Source: CALMEC01 sp964531025
GTDB taxonomy: Bacteria > Actinomycetota > Thermoleophilia > Miltoncostaeales > Miltoncostaeaceae
Direction of reading: 5' to 3'
DNA length: 37,312 nt
Assembly: GCA_964531025.1 (NCBI GenBank)
Contig: CAZHDY010000008.1
Coordinates: forward strand, 1-37,312
Both the position numbers and the translations under genes were made by a program. The notes under the pieces were generated by a model, which was given only the letters and a program-made list of their open reading frames with translations, was not told the DNA's origin and made no database searches. Below are positions 25,961 to 33,315 of this stretch, in pieces. Position 1 is the stretch's first letter. Every line of letters begins with the position of its first letter.

Positions 25961-26398
25961 CTATGCCGCGGCAGCAACACCGACGTGCAACGGACATCCG
26001 CGCCGAATCCGAACGCGAATCGGATTCTCCCAACCATCCGGGATCCCCAGCACACAACCGACCCCGGGCTCTCGCCCCTCGATCGTGTAGTAGAGGTAGA
26101 GAGGGCCCCGCTCGCCGGCGGCCGCAGCGATGATCGTTTCCTGATTGAGGCTCGGCGCCTCGACGTCAACGACCTCCTCGGTCACGAACAGGATCGTCCA
26201 GATCGAGCGCCCACCTTCGGCGAGAACTCGGTCTCGTGAACGCTCCCTCGTACGCCCCCGGGCAACGAGTTTCCAGGAGGACACGGTGACCACGTTGTCC
26301 ACATCGCAGCCATCAGCCATCCCCGCCGGAAACGGCACGACCTGCCGCTCCCGCCTGACCACCGCCCCCAGGTGGCCAGTATTTCCTGTGCTTCGCAT
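25961..26398 (-). CDS. Hypothetical protein
   Basis: A possible 145-residue soluble protein that I do not recognise. The C-terminal half has a regular beta-like pattern (IWTILFVTEEVVDVEAPSLN, then GPLYLYYTIEGREPG, then GWENPIRVRIRRG), which argues for a real coding frame; the N-terminal part is Arg-rich. ATG 26398 is preceded by AAGG; the frame is open to 26431. It diverges from the RHH-like/zeta pair across a region with inverted repeats (26496-26519). The competing plus-strand frames here have no such character. Confidence 0.5.
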   Translation of the reverse strand: MRSTGNTGHLGAVVRRERQVVPFPAGMADGCDVDNVVTVSSWKLVARGRTRERSRDRVLAEGGRSIWTILFVTEEVVDVEAPSLNQETIIAAAAGERGPLYLYYTIEGREPGVGCVLGIPDGWENPIRVRIRRGCPLHVGVAAAA

Positions 26399-26495
26399 GG
26401 CATCACATCCTTGGGTCAAAGGTCGACACACAGCTCACTTTCCGCACGCGCACCACACAGTCTACCGGGTATGGCAGGAATCTTCACCTTTGTGT

Positions 26496-26519
26496 CACAT
26501 ACGATGTGGATATCATGTG
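26496..26519. promoter_or_regulatory. Inverted/direct repeat upstream of the toxin-antitoxin pair
   Basis: CACAT-N3-ATGTG (26496-26508) followed by ATCATGTG (26512-26519), giving three copies of the ATGTG half-site about 75-95 nt upstream of the GTG at 26593. This fits autoregulation by the ribbon-helix-helix-like protein. Confidence 0.45.
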
Positions 26520-26592
26520 CCATAGTGCCTCCATGAGGTACACCTACCCCCGGCGGTGGGATTGCCATCGCCAAATCTGAGGAGACCCAAAA

Positions 26593-27135
26593 GTGAGCGG
26601 AAAAGCAGAGGAGGCCGTCGTCGATATCCCTCCACGTGAGCGCGAGAGGCTGACCGTGCACATCTCCCCCGAGATGTCGCGGATCGTGCGTGATCTCGGC
26701 CGGGTGCGTCACGAGACGCTCGGACACACGGTGACCTACGCGCTGTGGCTTCTGGCTTACCTCCACGATCACCAAGTCGCGGGCTGGCAGTTCGTCCTGC
26801 AGAACCCTGTAACCAGAACCGAGCGAGAGCTCGTAATGCCTGACGTCGGAGACTCGGAGCCGGTGGGCGTGGCCCAGAACGTCAACGCCGAGGTCCCGCC
26901 CCTGTCGTACGACGAGCACGCTGTCCTGATGGATCAGCTACGTGAGCTGTCCCAGAAGGTCGAGGAGAACTCGGAGGCGGTCAGACGAGCGTACGAGGAC
27001 TTCGCCGCCCTCTCGACAGAGCAGATCGCGCAGCGAGCAGCGCAACTCGCGAAGCAGCAGGCTGACACGACCCGCAAAGGCCGGTCGACGCCTTCCCGAG
27101 AGTCGAGCGATTCAAAGGATCACGTGACGACATGA
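26593..27135 (+). CDS. Ribbon-helix-helix-like protein, probable antitoxin of the zeta-type kinase
   Basis: A 180-residue protein with an N-terminal beta strand and two helices (RERERLTVHISPEMSRIVRD and onwards) resembling a ribbon-helix-helix DNA-binding fold, a middle helical region (TVTYALWLLAYLHDHQVAGW), and a C-terminal coiled coil (LRELSQKVEENSEAVRRAYE) before a Ser/Lys-rich tail. The GTG start has GAGGAG upstream. Its stop overlaps the ATG of the zeta-type kinase (ATGA, 27132-27135). The position and coupling indicate an antitoxin that represses its own promoter; it does not resemble the classical epsilon antitoxin, so the pairing is inferred from context. Confidence 0.6.
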   Translation: MSGKAEEAVVDIPPRERERLTVHISPEMSRIVRDLGRVRHETLGHTVTYALWLLAYLHDHQVAGWQFVLQNPVTRTERELVMPDVGDSEPVGVAQNVNAEVPPLSYDEHAVLMDQLRELSQKVEENSEAVRRAYEDFAALSTEQIAQRAAQLAKQQADTTRKGRSTPSRESSDSKDHVTT

Positions 27136-27797
27136 GCAGCGCTCCGCAGGCGACGATCTGGCTGATCGTGGGCAACAATGGTTCCGGCAAGACCAGCATC
27201 TTCGGCTCGTCGGAGACGTACAACCCCGATCAGCGGGCCTTCGAGCTGCGGAACGAGAACCCAGACTTCAGCGTTCCCATCGCGAACTCCATCGCGTGGA
27301 ACAGCGGGGTCGAGGGACTCCGCTACGCCATCGACCACAACCTGTCGTTCGCGCTCGAGACCACTCTCTCGAGCGCGACGATCACGAGTGAAGTCCGACG
27401 CGCCGGCCTTGCCGGTCGGCGCGTCGTTGTCTCGTACGTCGGCGTCGGGGATGTCGAGGTCAACATCCGACGTGTGCGGGCACGTGTCGCCCGCGGTATC
27501 GGCACCGCACACGACATCCCGGAAGCTGCGATCCGTCGCCGGCACGTTCAGGGCTTCGAGAACACCATGACGATCATGGAGTACGTAACCGACTTCCACC
27601 TGTATGACAACTCCGTCGAGGTCGAGATCCACGCAGGCCAGCCACCGCAGCTGGTCAGACTCCTCACGGTGACCGACAAGACGATCATCGAGGTCGCTGA
27701 CAGCATCCCCGACTGGTCCGCACCCCTGGTCAACCAGGCCCGGAAGCTCTTTCCGATGAACGACCGTGGCGAAGTACCGCCACAAACCCCTTCTTGA
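27132..27797 (+). CDS. Zeta-toxin-like kinase
   Basis: A 221-residue P-loop kinase of the zeta toxin/UDP-GlcNAc kinase superfamily. Walker A is VGNNGSGKTSI (about 14-24); the substrate-side motif FALETTLSS (about 75-83) and the Arg-rich lid segment NIRRVRARVARGIGTAHDIP with IRRRHVQGF match the zeta pattern (ETTLSG ... R-V-x-x-GGHdVPe-xIxRR). Zeta toxins phosphorylate UDP-N-acetylglucosamine and block wall synthesis. The partner gene overlaps by 4 nt upstream. Thirty bases after its stop begins a remnant of the coiled-coil gene, so the module was inserted next to that gene. Confidence 0.8.
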   Translation: MSSAPQATIWLIVGNNGSGKTSIFGSSETYNPDQRAFELRNENPDFSVPIANSIAWNSGVEGLRYAIDHNLSFALETTLSSATITSEVRRAGLAGRRVVVSYVGVGDVEVNIRRVRARVARGIGTAHDIPEAAIRRRHVQGFENTMTIMEYVTDFHLYDNSVEVEIHAGQPPQLVRLLTVTDKTIIEVADSIPDWSAPLVNQARKLFPMNDRGEVPPQTPS

Positions 27798-27825
27798 GCG
27801 CGATAGGGCGATCTCGATCAACACA

Positions 27826-27905
27826 GCCCGGGCGGCGGCGGGTGCCGGGCACCAACGCGCCCCGTGTGGGGAACGGAGCCGCGCGATATCTCACAAGGCC
27901 GGTAG
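27826..27905 (+). pseudogene. Third remnant: 3' end of the coiled-coil gene (scar)
   Basis: The stretch GGCACCAACGCGCCCCGTG is shared with 25810-25828, preceded by GCGGGTGCC-like sequence and followed by GATATCTCACAAGG-CCGGTAG versus GACATCTCGCAGGGACGGTAG. About 75 bp correspond to the last 25 codons, with a one-base insertion that breaks the frame. Like the truncated copy, it is followed closely by a terminator-like hairpin. Confidence 0.75.
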
Positions 27906-27921
27906 CCGGAAGACGGGTGGC

Positions 27922-27949
27922 GGGAGTGCCGGCAGAGACCGGCGCTCCC
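27922..27949 (+). terminator. Terminator-like hairpin after the third remnant
   Basis: Stem GGGAGTGCCGG/CCGGCGCTCCC (11 bp, one G-T wobble) with a 6-nt loop, lying 17 nt after the remnant's stop codon. It may end the RHH-like/zeta transcript. Confidence 0.6.
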
Positions 27950-27960
27950 CTACTGCCTGC

Positions 27961-28032
27961 CTAGAGGCCGTGGTTGCGGCGTAGCTCCTCGAATTCCGTG
28001 TCCTCGGCTGCGCTCGTCTCATCGATGAGGTC
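27961..28032 (-). other. In-frame tail after the tatA amber codon
   Basis: Immediately after the tatA TAG the same frame continues for 23 sense codons, reading DLIDETSAAEDTEFEELRRNHGL, then TAG. It is acidic and coding-like, consistent with a former TatA C-terminus. Confidence 0.6.
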
Positions 28033-28233
28033 CTAGGCCGTCGGTGCGTTGTGCGTGAGGTCGACGGCGGCGGTGGCCTGGGAGGCGGCGTCTTTGACGT
28101 CGCTCAGCTCACCTTTGAAGTCGCGAAGGCTCCGGCCGAGGCCGCGGCCGATCTCGGGGAGTCGCTTCGGTCCGAAGATCACGAGCACGATCAGGAGGAC
28201 GATCACGATCTGGACTGGCGAGACGTTGAACAT
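28033..28233 (-). CDS. tatA: TatA/TatE-like translocase subunit
   Basis: A 66-residue protein with one N-terminal membrane helix (VQIVIVLLIVLVIF), the hinge FGPKRLPEIGRGLGRSL, and an amphipathic helix RDFKGELSDVKDA, the full TatA signature. TatA oligomers form the transport path for folded twin-arginine substrates; the oxidase at 24261-25322 carries such a signal. ATG 28233 has CAGGAG 5 nt before it. The gene ends in TAG, but the frame continues for 23 more sense codons (27961-28032), so it may be truncated by a nonsense mutation or read through. TatB/TatC are not in the window and must come from the host. Confidence 0.9.
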   Translation of the reverse strand: MFNVSPVQIVIVLLIVLVIFGPKRLPEIGRGLGRSLRDFKGELSDVKDAASQATAAVDLTHNAPTA

Positions 28234-28392
28234 ACTCACTCCTGTCCGAGGGTCACCGGAGCCGGTCCGGCAGACACCGAGGACGATATAGATGGATGCT
28301 CCTCTTGAAAACTCCGTCGTGCGATCGCCTCAGCGCAGGCATCCGGAGGCGTCGCTCTCGACAGAGGGAGACGCGCGTGCTGAAAGTGCTTG

Positions 28393-30009
28393 CTAGCGCT
28401 CAGGTGTTGAAGGGCCCCGTGTCGACGGTGCTCGTGCTGGGCTGCGTCGGAGTTCGTCGGGTGTCGGCGGCCGCGGCGTGACGGGTGGTAGTGGTGAGCC
28501 TGGCTCACGTGGGGTGACACCCGGCGCCGACGTCCCGCTCGAGGGCGTGGTCGACGTCGGTGCGCCGGTCGTGTAGGCGGCGCGGACCTTCTCGAGCGCG
28601 CCGTGGACGTGGTCGCGGTAGGCGGCGGCGGCCGCGGCCTCTCCGCGGGCCTTCATCATGTCGTGGAGCGTCTTGGTCAGCGACCACATTTGGCGCAGCA
28701 TGGCGATGTCGGCGGCGCGGCCTTTGCCGCCGGCGGCGACCATGAGGATTACCGCGGCGGTGCCGGAGGCATCTGCGAGCGGGCCGGGTCGTGGCCGCTC
28801 CTGGTGGCGGCGCAGCTGCCCGACGTGCGCGAGACCGTCGGCGGCATCTGCGAGCGGCCCGGGCGTCTCCTCGAGCCTCAGGGACCACGCGGCGAACGAC
28901 CCGGAGAGGCTGCGCGCCAGGTGCGCCCACCCGGCGCGGTCGTCGACGGGGATCTCGTTGATCCGTTCTCGGACCTGCTGGAGGCGTCGGGCGTGATCGG
29001 CGAGGAGGTCTTCACCGCGGCCGGATGGTGTCGCCGTCTCGGCGCCGACGACACCGGTCCGTGTTCCCCGCCGGGCGGCGGTCCACTCGTCGACCGCTTC
29101 TGTTGCCGATTGCGGTGTCGTGTCCGGCCACAGTTCACGCAGCCGTGGCAGGCCGAGATCCCTGTCGAGGGTGTTTCCACCGAACCACACCGGGGCTTTG
29201 CCGTCCGGGGGTGGAAGCGCGACGGAGTAGCCGGCGACGACATCGGTCGTTCCGGTCGCGAACCGTGGGCGCACGCGAATGCCCTCGCGCCGGAGTCGCC
29301 GGACGAACTCGCCCTCGTCTCTCGAGGCGTGCGCAGACGCGCGCACGACGCGGCCAAGTATCCGACGTGCGGTGTGCCGGCCGCCGTCGGCGCCAGCGCG
29401 TTCGAGCTCCGCGAACGTGTAGCCGCGTGCGCCGGCTCGGCCGGCGTCGCGTGACGGCAGCGGCGCCAGCTTGTACTTCGCTTCGATCGCTCCGCATGCC
29501 TCGTACGCGCGTCGCCGATCGTTCCACGTGTCTGCCCGCGCGCCGCTCTCGCGTACCAAGGGGACGACGATGTGAATGTGGTCGTTTCCGTTGCCGGAGA
29601 TCCCGTGACGGATCGCTGCCCAACGGCACGGGTCTTCGCCACCGAAGCCCATCGCCTCGACGAAGTCGTGCGCGATCGCATACCACTCGGTATCGCTGCG
29701 CACACCATCGGCGGCACCAAGGCTCAGTGAGCAGTGCCAGACGGTGGCGTCGCGCTTACCGACGACGTTGCCGTCACCGTCGCGGACCACCTGCCGCACT
29801 TCGGTGCCGGACATCCTGCGCGGCACGTCGAGGTCGTGAGCGATGTCGCGGGCAGCGCGTGGGTCGAGGATGTCGTCGCCGTACCAGGCTTCGAGGAACG
29901 AGCTGCCGGCGACCAGGTGCGGGTCGGCGTGCTCGTTCGCACGGCCGGCGCCGACGAGGTACGACACCAGCCCGGCGGTACGGGATCCGCGTGTGATCTT
30001 CGCGATCAA
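28393..30009 (-). CDS. MobA/VirD2-type relaxase
   Basis: A 538-residue conjugative relaxase. Near the N-terminus Tyr17 (GLVSYLVGAGRANEH) is the likely nicking residue, and the metal-binding HIH of GNDHIHIVVPLVRESG (about 144-146) is the Relaxase-domain signature. The rest is a charged helical region (including QVRERINEIPVDDRAGWAHL, copied in the scar at 18913-19045) and a Pro/Thr-rich tail. It nicks oriT and is led through the T4SS by the VirD4-type protein. It starts with TTG overlapping the mobC stop (TTGA, 30006-30009), so both are one operon. Confidence 0.92.
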   Translation of the reverse strand: MIAKITRGSRTAGLVSYLVGAGRANEHADPHLVAGSSFLEAWYGDDILDPRAARDIAHDLDVPRRMSGTEVRQVVRDGDGNVVGKRDATVWHCSLSLGAADGVRSDTEWYAIAHDFVEAMGFGGEDPCRWAAIRHGISGNGNDHIHIVVPLVRESGARADTWNDRRRAYEACGAIEAKYKLAPLPSRDAGRAGARGYTFAELERAGADGGRHTARRILGRVVRASAHASRDEGEFVRRLRREGIRVRPRFATGTTDVVAGYSVALPPPDGKAPVWFGGNTLDRDLGLPRLRELWPDTTPQSATEAVDEWTAARRGTRTGVVGAETATPSGRGEDLLADHARRLQQVRERINEIPVDDRAGWAHLARSLSGSFAAWSLRLEETPGPLADAADGLAHVGQLRRHQERPRPGPLADASGTAAVILMVAAGGKGRAADIAMLRQMWSLTKTLHDMMKARGEAAAAAAYRDHVHGALEKVRAAYTTGAPTSTTPSSGTSAPGVTPREPGSPLPPVTPRPPTPDELRRSPARAPSTRGPSTPER

Positions 30010-30473
30010 CCCAGCCGCTCCCGCACCGCCTCCAACGTCTCGGAGACGTCGTCGAACACGCGGCGTAGCTCACCCTTCAACGCGCGGGCTTCTTCCGGGA
30101 ACGCATCGTCGGCATTGGCCTTCGCCGCGATCTGGTTGACGTTCAACGCCACGCCACCGATCACACGCTGCATCTTCAGAAGCGTCTGCGCGATCTCACG
30201 GTAGGTCTCCCCCGCCTGAGGATCGCCGCGCAAGGCACCCTCGATGAGAAGTCGCGGAACAGAGACGCCGGCGAGGCCGGCCTTCACGACAAGCTCGGCG
30301 CGTTCCTGCTCTGTGACGGTGACCTTGACCACTCCCCCGCGCCGGCCGCCGTCCACGTTCTCCCGTCGTCGTCGTCGCACCGCGCGGCGAACCTTGCCGG
30401 CGACCGCCTGCACCTCGTGTGCCGCGGTCTCGGCCGCGTCCTCGATGCGTGTCTTTCCGTCCAGTTCGGACAC
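30006..30473 (-). CDS. mobC: MobC-type relaxosome accessory protein
   Basis: A 155-residue basic protein. After a Lys/Arg-rich N-terminus (VRRAVRRRRRENVDGGRRGG) comes a ribbon-helix-helix-like strand (VVKVTVTEQERAELVVKA) and the MobC motif around GGVALNVNQIAAKANADDAFP. MobC proteins bind oriT, separate the strands near nic and help the relaxase. GTG 30473 has GAGGGAGA upstream, and the gene overlaps the relaxase start. Its promoter and oriT should lie in 30474-30711. Confidence 0.88.
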   Translation of the reverse strand: MSELDGKTRIEDAAETAAHEVQAVAGKVRRAVRRRRRENVDGGRRGGVVKVTVTEQERAELVVKAGLAGVSVPRLLIEGALRGDPQAGETYREIAQTLLKMQRVIGGVALNVNQIAAKANADDAFPEEARALKGELRRVFDDVSETLEAVRERLG

Positions 30474-30530
30474 CGCTCTCCCTCTCGATAGACCGCCAGC
30501 GCAGCGACCCCGACCCGCGTCAGCGGTGAG

Positions 30531-30699
30531 GGGATATCCCGACGTTACCCGCGACAGCGGGTCGACGTCAAGCGTTATGGCCCATTTTATGGGACTATAA
30601 CACTATATCTTGCTCCGATAGGCGCCCGCGCTTAGCGCGGATGTCCGGAGGCATTGGTCTGTCCACCCCAGTGCGTCGAGTTCGTCGACCACGTGGGGT
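30531..30699. other. Candidate oriT region upstream of mobC
   Basis: The mobC-proximal intergenic space contains a perfect palindrome GGGATATCCC (30531-30540), an inverted repeat GACGT-TA-CCCGC/GCGGG-TCG-ACGTC (30541-30569), an AT-rich stretch unusual here (30575-30612), and a 15-bp imperfect inverted repeat with core GTCGA-GTTCG-TCGAC (30665-30699). oriT sites typically lie directly upstream of mobC/relaxase operons and combine such repeats with AT-rich DNA. The nic site cannot be named by eye. Confidence 0.5.
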
Positions 30700-30711
30700 A
30701 GGATGCGTCTT

Positions 30712-31008
30712 ATGACTACTTCGGCAAAGCCCGTTGAGCGCGCACAGGCGCTGCTTGCGGAACGGATCTCCGTGATCGAAGCTGCAACGAAGACCGCCTC
30801 GGCGGTCGATCAGGCGCAGGCCGCTCTCGATCAGGCACGGCGTGACCACGCCGATGCCTGGCGGACCGCGTTGAAGGCCGGCTGGTCAGCGACAGAGCTC
30901 AAGAAGATGGGCCTGCCGGCGCCGACAGCACAACGGCAGGCGCGCGGGACGCGACCGCGTCCGTCCGCGTCGCCGGAGCCGTCACCGCAGGTGGTCGCGA
31001 GCGGCTGA
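30712..31008 (+). CDS. Small helical protein of unknown function
   Basis: A 98-residue protein with one long charged helix (ERISVIEAATKTASAVDQAQ and onwards), then a short HTH-like turn (AGWSATELKKMGLP), then a Pro/Arg-rich tail. I do not recognise it. It diverges from mobC across the candidate oriT. ATG 30712 follows a TAGGAT box (30699-30704) by 7 nt, suggesting a leaderless mRNA; an upstream in-frame ATG at 30703 overlaps that box. A plasmid-encoded DNA-binding or replication accessory role is possible but unsupported. Confidence 0.6.
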   Translation: MTTSAKPVERAQALLAERISVIEAATKTASAVDQAQAALDQARRDHADAWRTALKAGWSATELKKMGLPAPTAQRQARGTRPRPSASPEPSPQVVASG

Positions 31009-31509
31009 GATCGAGTGACCTGGCTGTGTGCAGGTCGATCGATTCAAGCCGTAGCCCGTCAAGAGGCGAAGGCGCCTCGAGCTGTGCACACGCTCAACCT
31101 ACGGCGCGGGCGAAGCGCGACCGTATGTGACTCGCAATCCGTCCAGCACGATGCTGGAGTCTGGTGGCTCGTGAGGGGGTCGCCTGCTGGACGGCTGGGG
31201 ACCTCCGCCTCTCGGCGGGCTCCGGTCCACCACCCGCCCACAGGACCTGAGAACGTGCTTCGATCGATGTCGGCGCTCGTCGACGGTCGGGCTGCCGAGC
31301 TGGTGGACGGCTGCGCGTTGCACCCGCGAACGAACGTGCGGGTGCAACGCAGATGCACCCGCCCACAGCAGCCGAGGCGCGCTCCGCCACGACAGGCCGC
31401 CTCACCGTCAGGCGCGCAGCTGGTCTGCCCTACCCTTCCAGCCTCGTCTGTCGCGTCGGCGTCTCTCGGGCGGTTACCGACTCGCGCCCGGCGTTCATTC
31501 CGGCTGGCG
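31009..31509. other. Gene-free hairpin-rich region, candidate origin or structured RNA
   Basis: About 500 bp without a convincing ORF. It holds four stems: GAGGCG-AAGG-CGCCTC (31063-31078), CCAGC-ACGAT-GCTGG (31143-31157), GGAC...CCGCC-TCTC-GGCGG...GTCC (31199-31228), and a perfect 13-bp stem GCGTTGCACCCGC/GCGGGTGCAACGC with a 10-nt loop (31315-31350), followed by a further copy of TGCACCCGC (31354-31362). It lies between mobilisation and partition genes. Confidence 0.5.
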
Positions 31510-31845
31510 TCAGACGGTGGTCGACCAGGCGATCCAGCCGATCCACATGAGCGCGAGGCCGGCGATGAACAGGCTGATCGGGAGGTCGGAGAACTGCCGT
31601 ATCTGGCTGGTGGCGCGCAGGTGTTCTGATCTGTCGATGGCGACGATGAGCGTCATCATCCCGGCGTTGACCATGCACGTGGCGGCGACGCCGAGTAGCC
31701 CGTATGGCCACGGCAGGGCTGGCACGGTGGCCATCGCGATGGATCCGACGATGCAGAGGACCCCGACGGCGATGGCGATCTTGGTGCTAAGCCGTGGCTT
31801 CCAGGTCTGGTCTATCGACTGGTGTGTCTGTGTGTGGACAGCCAT
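31510..31845 (-). CDS. Small integral membrane protein, unknown function
   Basis: A 111-residue protein with three hydrophobic helices (TKIAIAVGVLCIVGSIAMAT; LLGVAATCMVNAGMMTLIVA; and SLFIAGLALMWIGWIAW), a cytoplasmic N-terminus of about 20 residues and a loop DRSEHLRATSQIRQ. No family recognised. It lies 54 nt downstream of the par genes on the same strand and may be transcribed with them. Its convergent neighbourhood contains the hairpin-rich stretch. Confidence 0.65.
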   Translation of the reverse strand: MAVHTQTHQSIDQTWKPRLSTKIAIAVGVLCIVGSIAMATVPALPWPYGLLGVAATCMVNAGMMTLIVAIDRSEHLRATSQIRQFSDLPISLFIAGLALMWIGWIAWSTTV

Positions 31846-31899
31846 GTGCGGAGGTTATCGTCGGCGCCGGGAGTTCGTGCGTTGTCCGGGCCTGCTCGG

Positions 31900-32349
31900 T
31901 TACGCGGCGTTTTCCCGGGCGAGGTCTCGGCGGTACTCGGCGACGCGGGCGGCGATCTCGTCGGGTGAGGCTCCGTCGAGGGCCGGAACGACGTATGCCT
32001 CGATCAGTTCTCTGCGGCTGGTCTTGACGCCGAGCTCGATCTCGAGCCCGGAGATGATGTCGCCGAGGAGGGCGTTCAGGTCGCTGCGCCAGCGAAGTGA
32101 GACGGCAATCTGGTTGCGCGGCCCGGAGAGCTTCCACCGCTTCGGTGTAGCGGTGTCGCGTGGTGGTGGCGACGACGGTGCCGGCGTTGCCTGCGGGGTC
32201 GGTGTGGACTCGGTTTCGGGGATCTCGGGCAGCACGATGGTGCTCGTGCTCGGTCGAGCCCGGTCTGTTGGGAACTGGCCGCGGCGCCTCGTGGTCTTTT
32301 CTTTCTGTGCTGCGATCGCGTCGAGGCCGCTGGGCTTCTTGGTGGTCAT
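31900..32349 (-). CDS. ParA partner protein, probable centromere-binding
   Basis: A 149-residue protein. The N-terminal half is disordered (Thr/Pro/Ser-rich, with the KKPSGLDAIAAQKEKTTRR start typical of ParA-stimulating peptides containing basic residues); the C-terminal half has a ribbon-helix-helix-like pattern (NQIAVSLRWRSDLNALLGDI, then SRRELIEAYVVPALDG). That organisation matches small ParB/ParG-type centromere proteins. ATG 32349 overlaps the parA stop (ATGA at 32346-32349). The frame runs open to 32763, but upstream it is the Arg/Pro-rich shadow of parA. Confidence 0.72.
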   Translation of the reverse strand: MTTKKPSGLDAIAAQKEKTTRRRGQFPTDRARPSTSTIVLPEIPETESTPTPQATPAPSSPPPRDTATPKRWKLSGPRNQIAVSLRWRSDLNALLGDIISGLEIELGVKTSRRELIEAYVVPALDGASPDEIAARVAEYRRDLARENAA

Positions 32350-33104
32350 GCTGCGCCTTTCAGGGTCTGCTTGCACTCGTCGAGGACCTCGAGGGCGACG
32401 GTGCGGAACTCGTCGGCGGCGTTGAGGACCTTCTTGCTGGCCTTCTTCTGGGCGCTGACGGGCCGGCCGTCGCGGCGGCGTTGGAACAGTCCGTGGTTGC
32501 GTATGGGTGTGGCGATACGGACGTCGTCGCGTTCGTTGAGGGTTGTGAGGGCCTTCTGCCATTTGGGGTCGATGGCGTGCGGCATGCGGTTCGGGACGAC
32601 GACGATCGGTCGGTCGCGAAGGTTCTCGACGGTGTCTTGGGCGCCAAGGACCTCGCCTTTGCCGGGCGGAACGGGGATGACGACGACGTCGGCGGCGAGG
32701 ACGGCTGCGTCGGTGAGGACGCTGCGGCCGGGTGCGGTGTCGATCACGATGGGGCGCACCCATTCGGTCGACCAGCGTGTGATGGCCTCAGCCAGCTCGA
32801 CCTCATCAACGGCGACCTCGAGGAGATCCGGGTGCGAGGGCACGAGAGCCGGTCGACCACGCCGCGTGCGTGGCACCGGCGTCTGGTCGCTCTCCAGGGC
32901 GTCGATCATGGGTCGGCTCTTGTACTTGTCGACGTCGTGGCCCCACCAGGCGTAGGTCACGCCGGCGCGTTGCGGGTCGAGGTCGATCAGGATCCCCTCA
33001 AGCACGGTCGCCAGCTCGTAGGCGATGCGGCTCTTCCCCACTCCCCCTTTGAGAGAGCAGACGGTGATGATGGGTCCTCGTGTGTCTGGTGTGCGTGAGC
33101 TCAC
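32346..33104 (-). CDS. parA: ParA-family partition ATPase
   Basis: A 252-residue Walker-type ATPase for plasmid segregation. The deviant Walker A SLKGGVGKS is near the N-terminus, with ILIDLDPQ and PIVIDTAPG (Walker B-like) and the VVIPVPPG strand following. There is no N-terminal HTH, so it belongs to the small ParA (type Ib) group, which leaves DNA binding and repression to its partner encoded downstream. I chose GTG 33104 because GGGGAGG precedes it; GTG 33140 would add 12 residues. The promoter lies in the space shared with the VbhA/Fic pair. Confidence 0.9.
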   Translation of the reverse strand: MSSRTPDTRGPIITVCSLKGGVGKSRIAYELATVLEGILIDLDPQRAGVTYAWWGHDVDKYKSRPMIDALESDQTPVPRTRRGRPALVPSHPDLLEVAVDEVELAEAITRWSTEWVRPIVIDTAPGRSVLTDAAVLAADVVVIPVPPGKGEVLGAQDTVENLRDRPIVVVPNRMPHAIDPKWQKALTTLNERDDVRIATPIRNHGLFQRRRDGRPVSAQKKASKKVLNAADEFRTVALEVLDECKQTLKGAA

Positions 33105-33249
33105 TCGCCCCTCCCCTACCGTTTGTATGGCGCTGCGCACCTCTTCTGCACGCCGCGCGCGTGTCCTGCACTCCTACCGCGCCGGTCCTGCACATGCGTT
33201 GCGTGTAGCCTGCGCAATCAGTTCGCACTCATCGCGCCAGTGTGGCGCT

Positions 33250-33270
33250 TGTATTGCGCTATACAATACA
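33250..33270. promoter_or_regulatory. Palindromic operator between parA and the Fic module
   Basis: TGTATTG-N7-CAATACA, a perfect 7-bp inverted repeat overlapping a TACAAT box (33262-33267), which could be the -10 of the vbhA/fic transcript. A related TTGTATGGCGC lies at 33123-33133 near the parA start. The binding protein could be the Par partner or the antitoxin. Confidence 0.55.
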
Positions 33271-33315
33271 GGTGTCGTCGGGTGCGCTATCCTCTGCGAA
33301 GAGGAGGGCAGAGTG

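Noticed and set aside
31015..31629. Plus-strand 204-residue frame in the hairpin region
   Set aside because: Arg/Pro/Ser-rich without pattern; it covers inverted repeats and runs into the membrane-protein gene on the other strand.
32350..32763. Upstream half of a 287-residue frame ending in the ParA partner
   Set aside because: An Arg/Pro/His-rich shadow of parA; the real start is ATG 32349.
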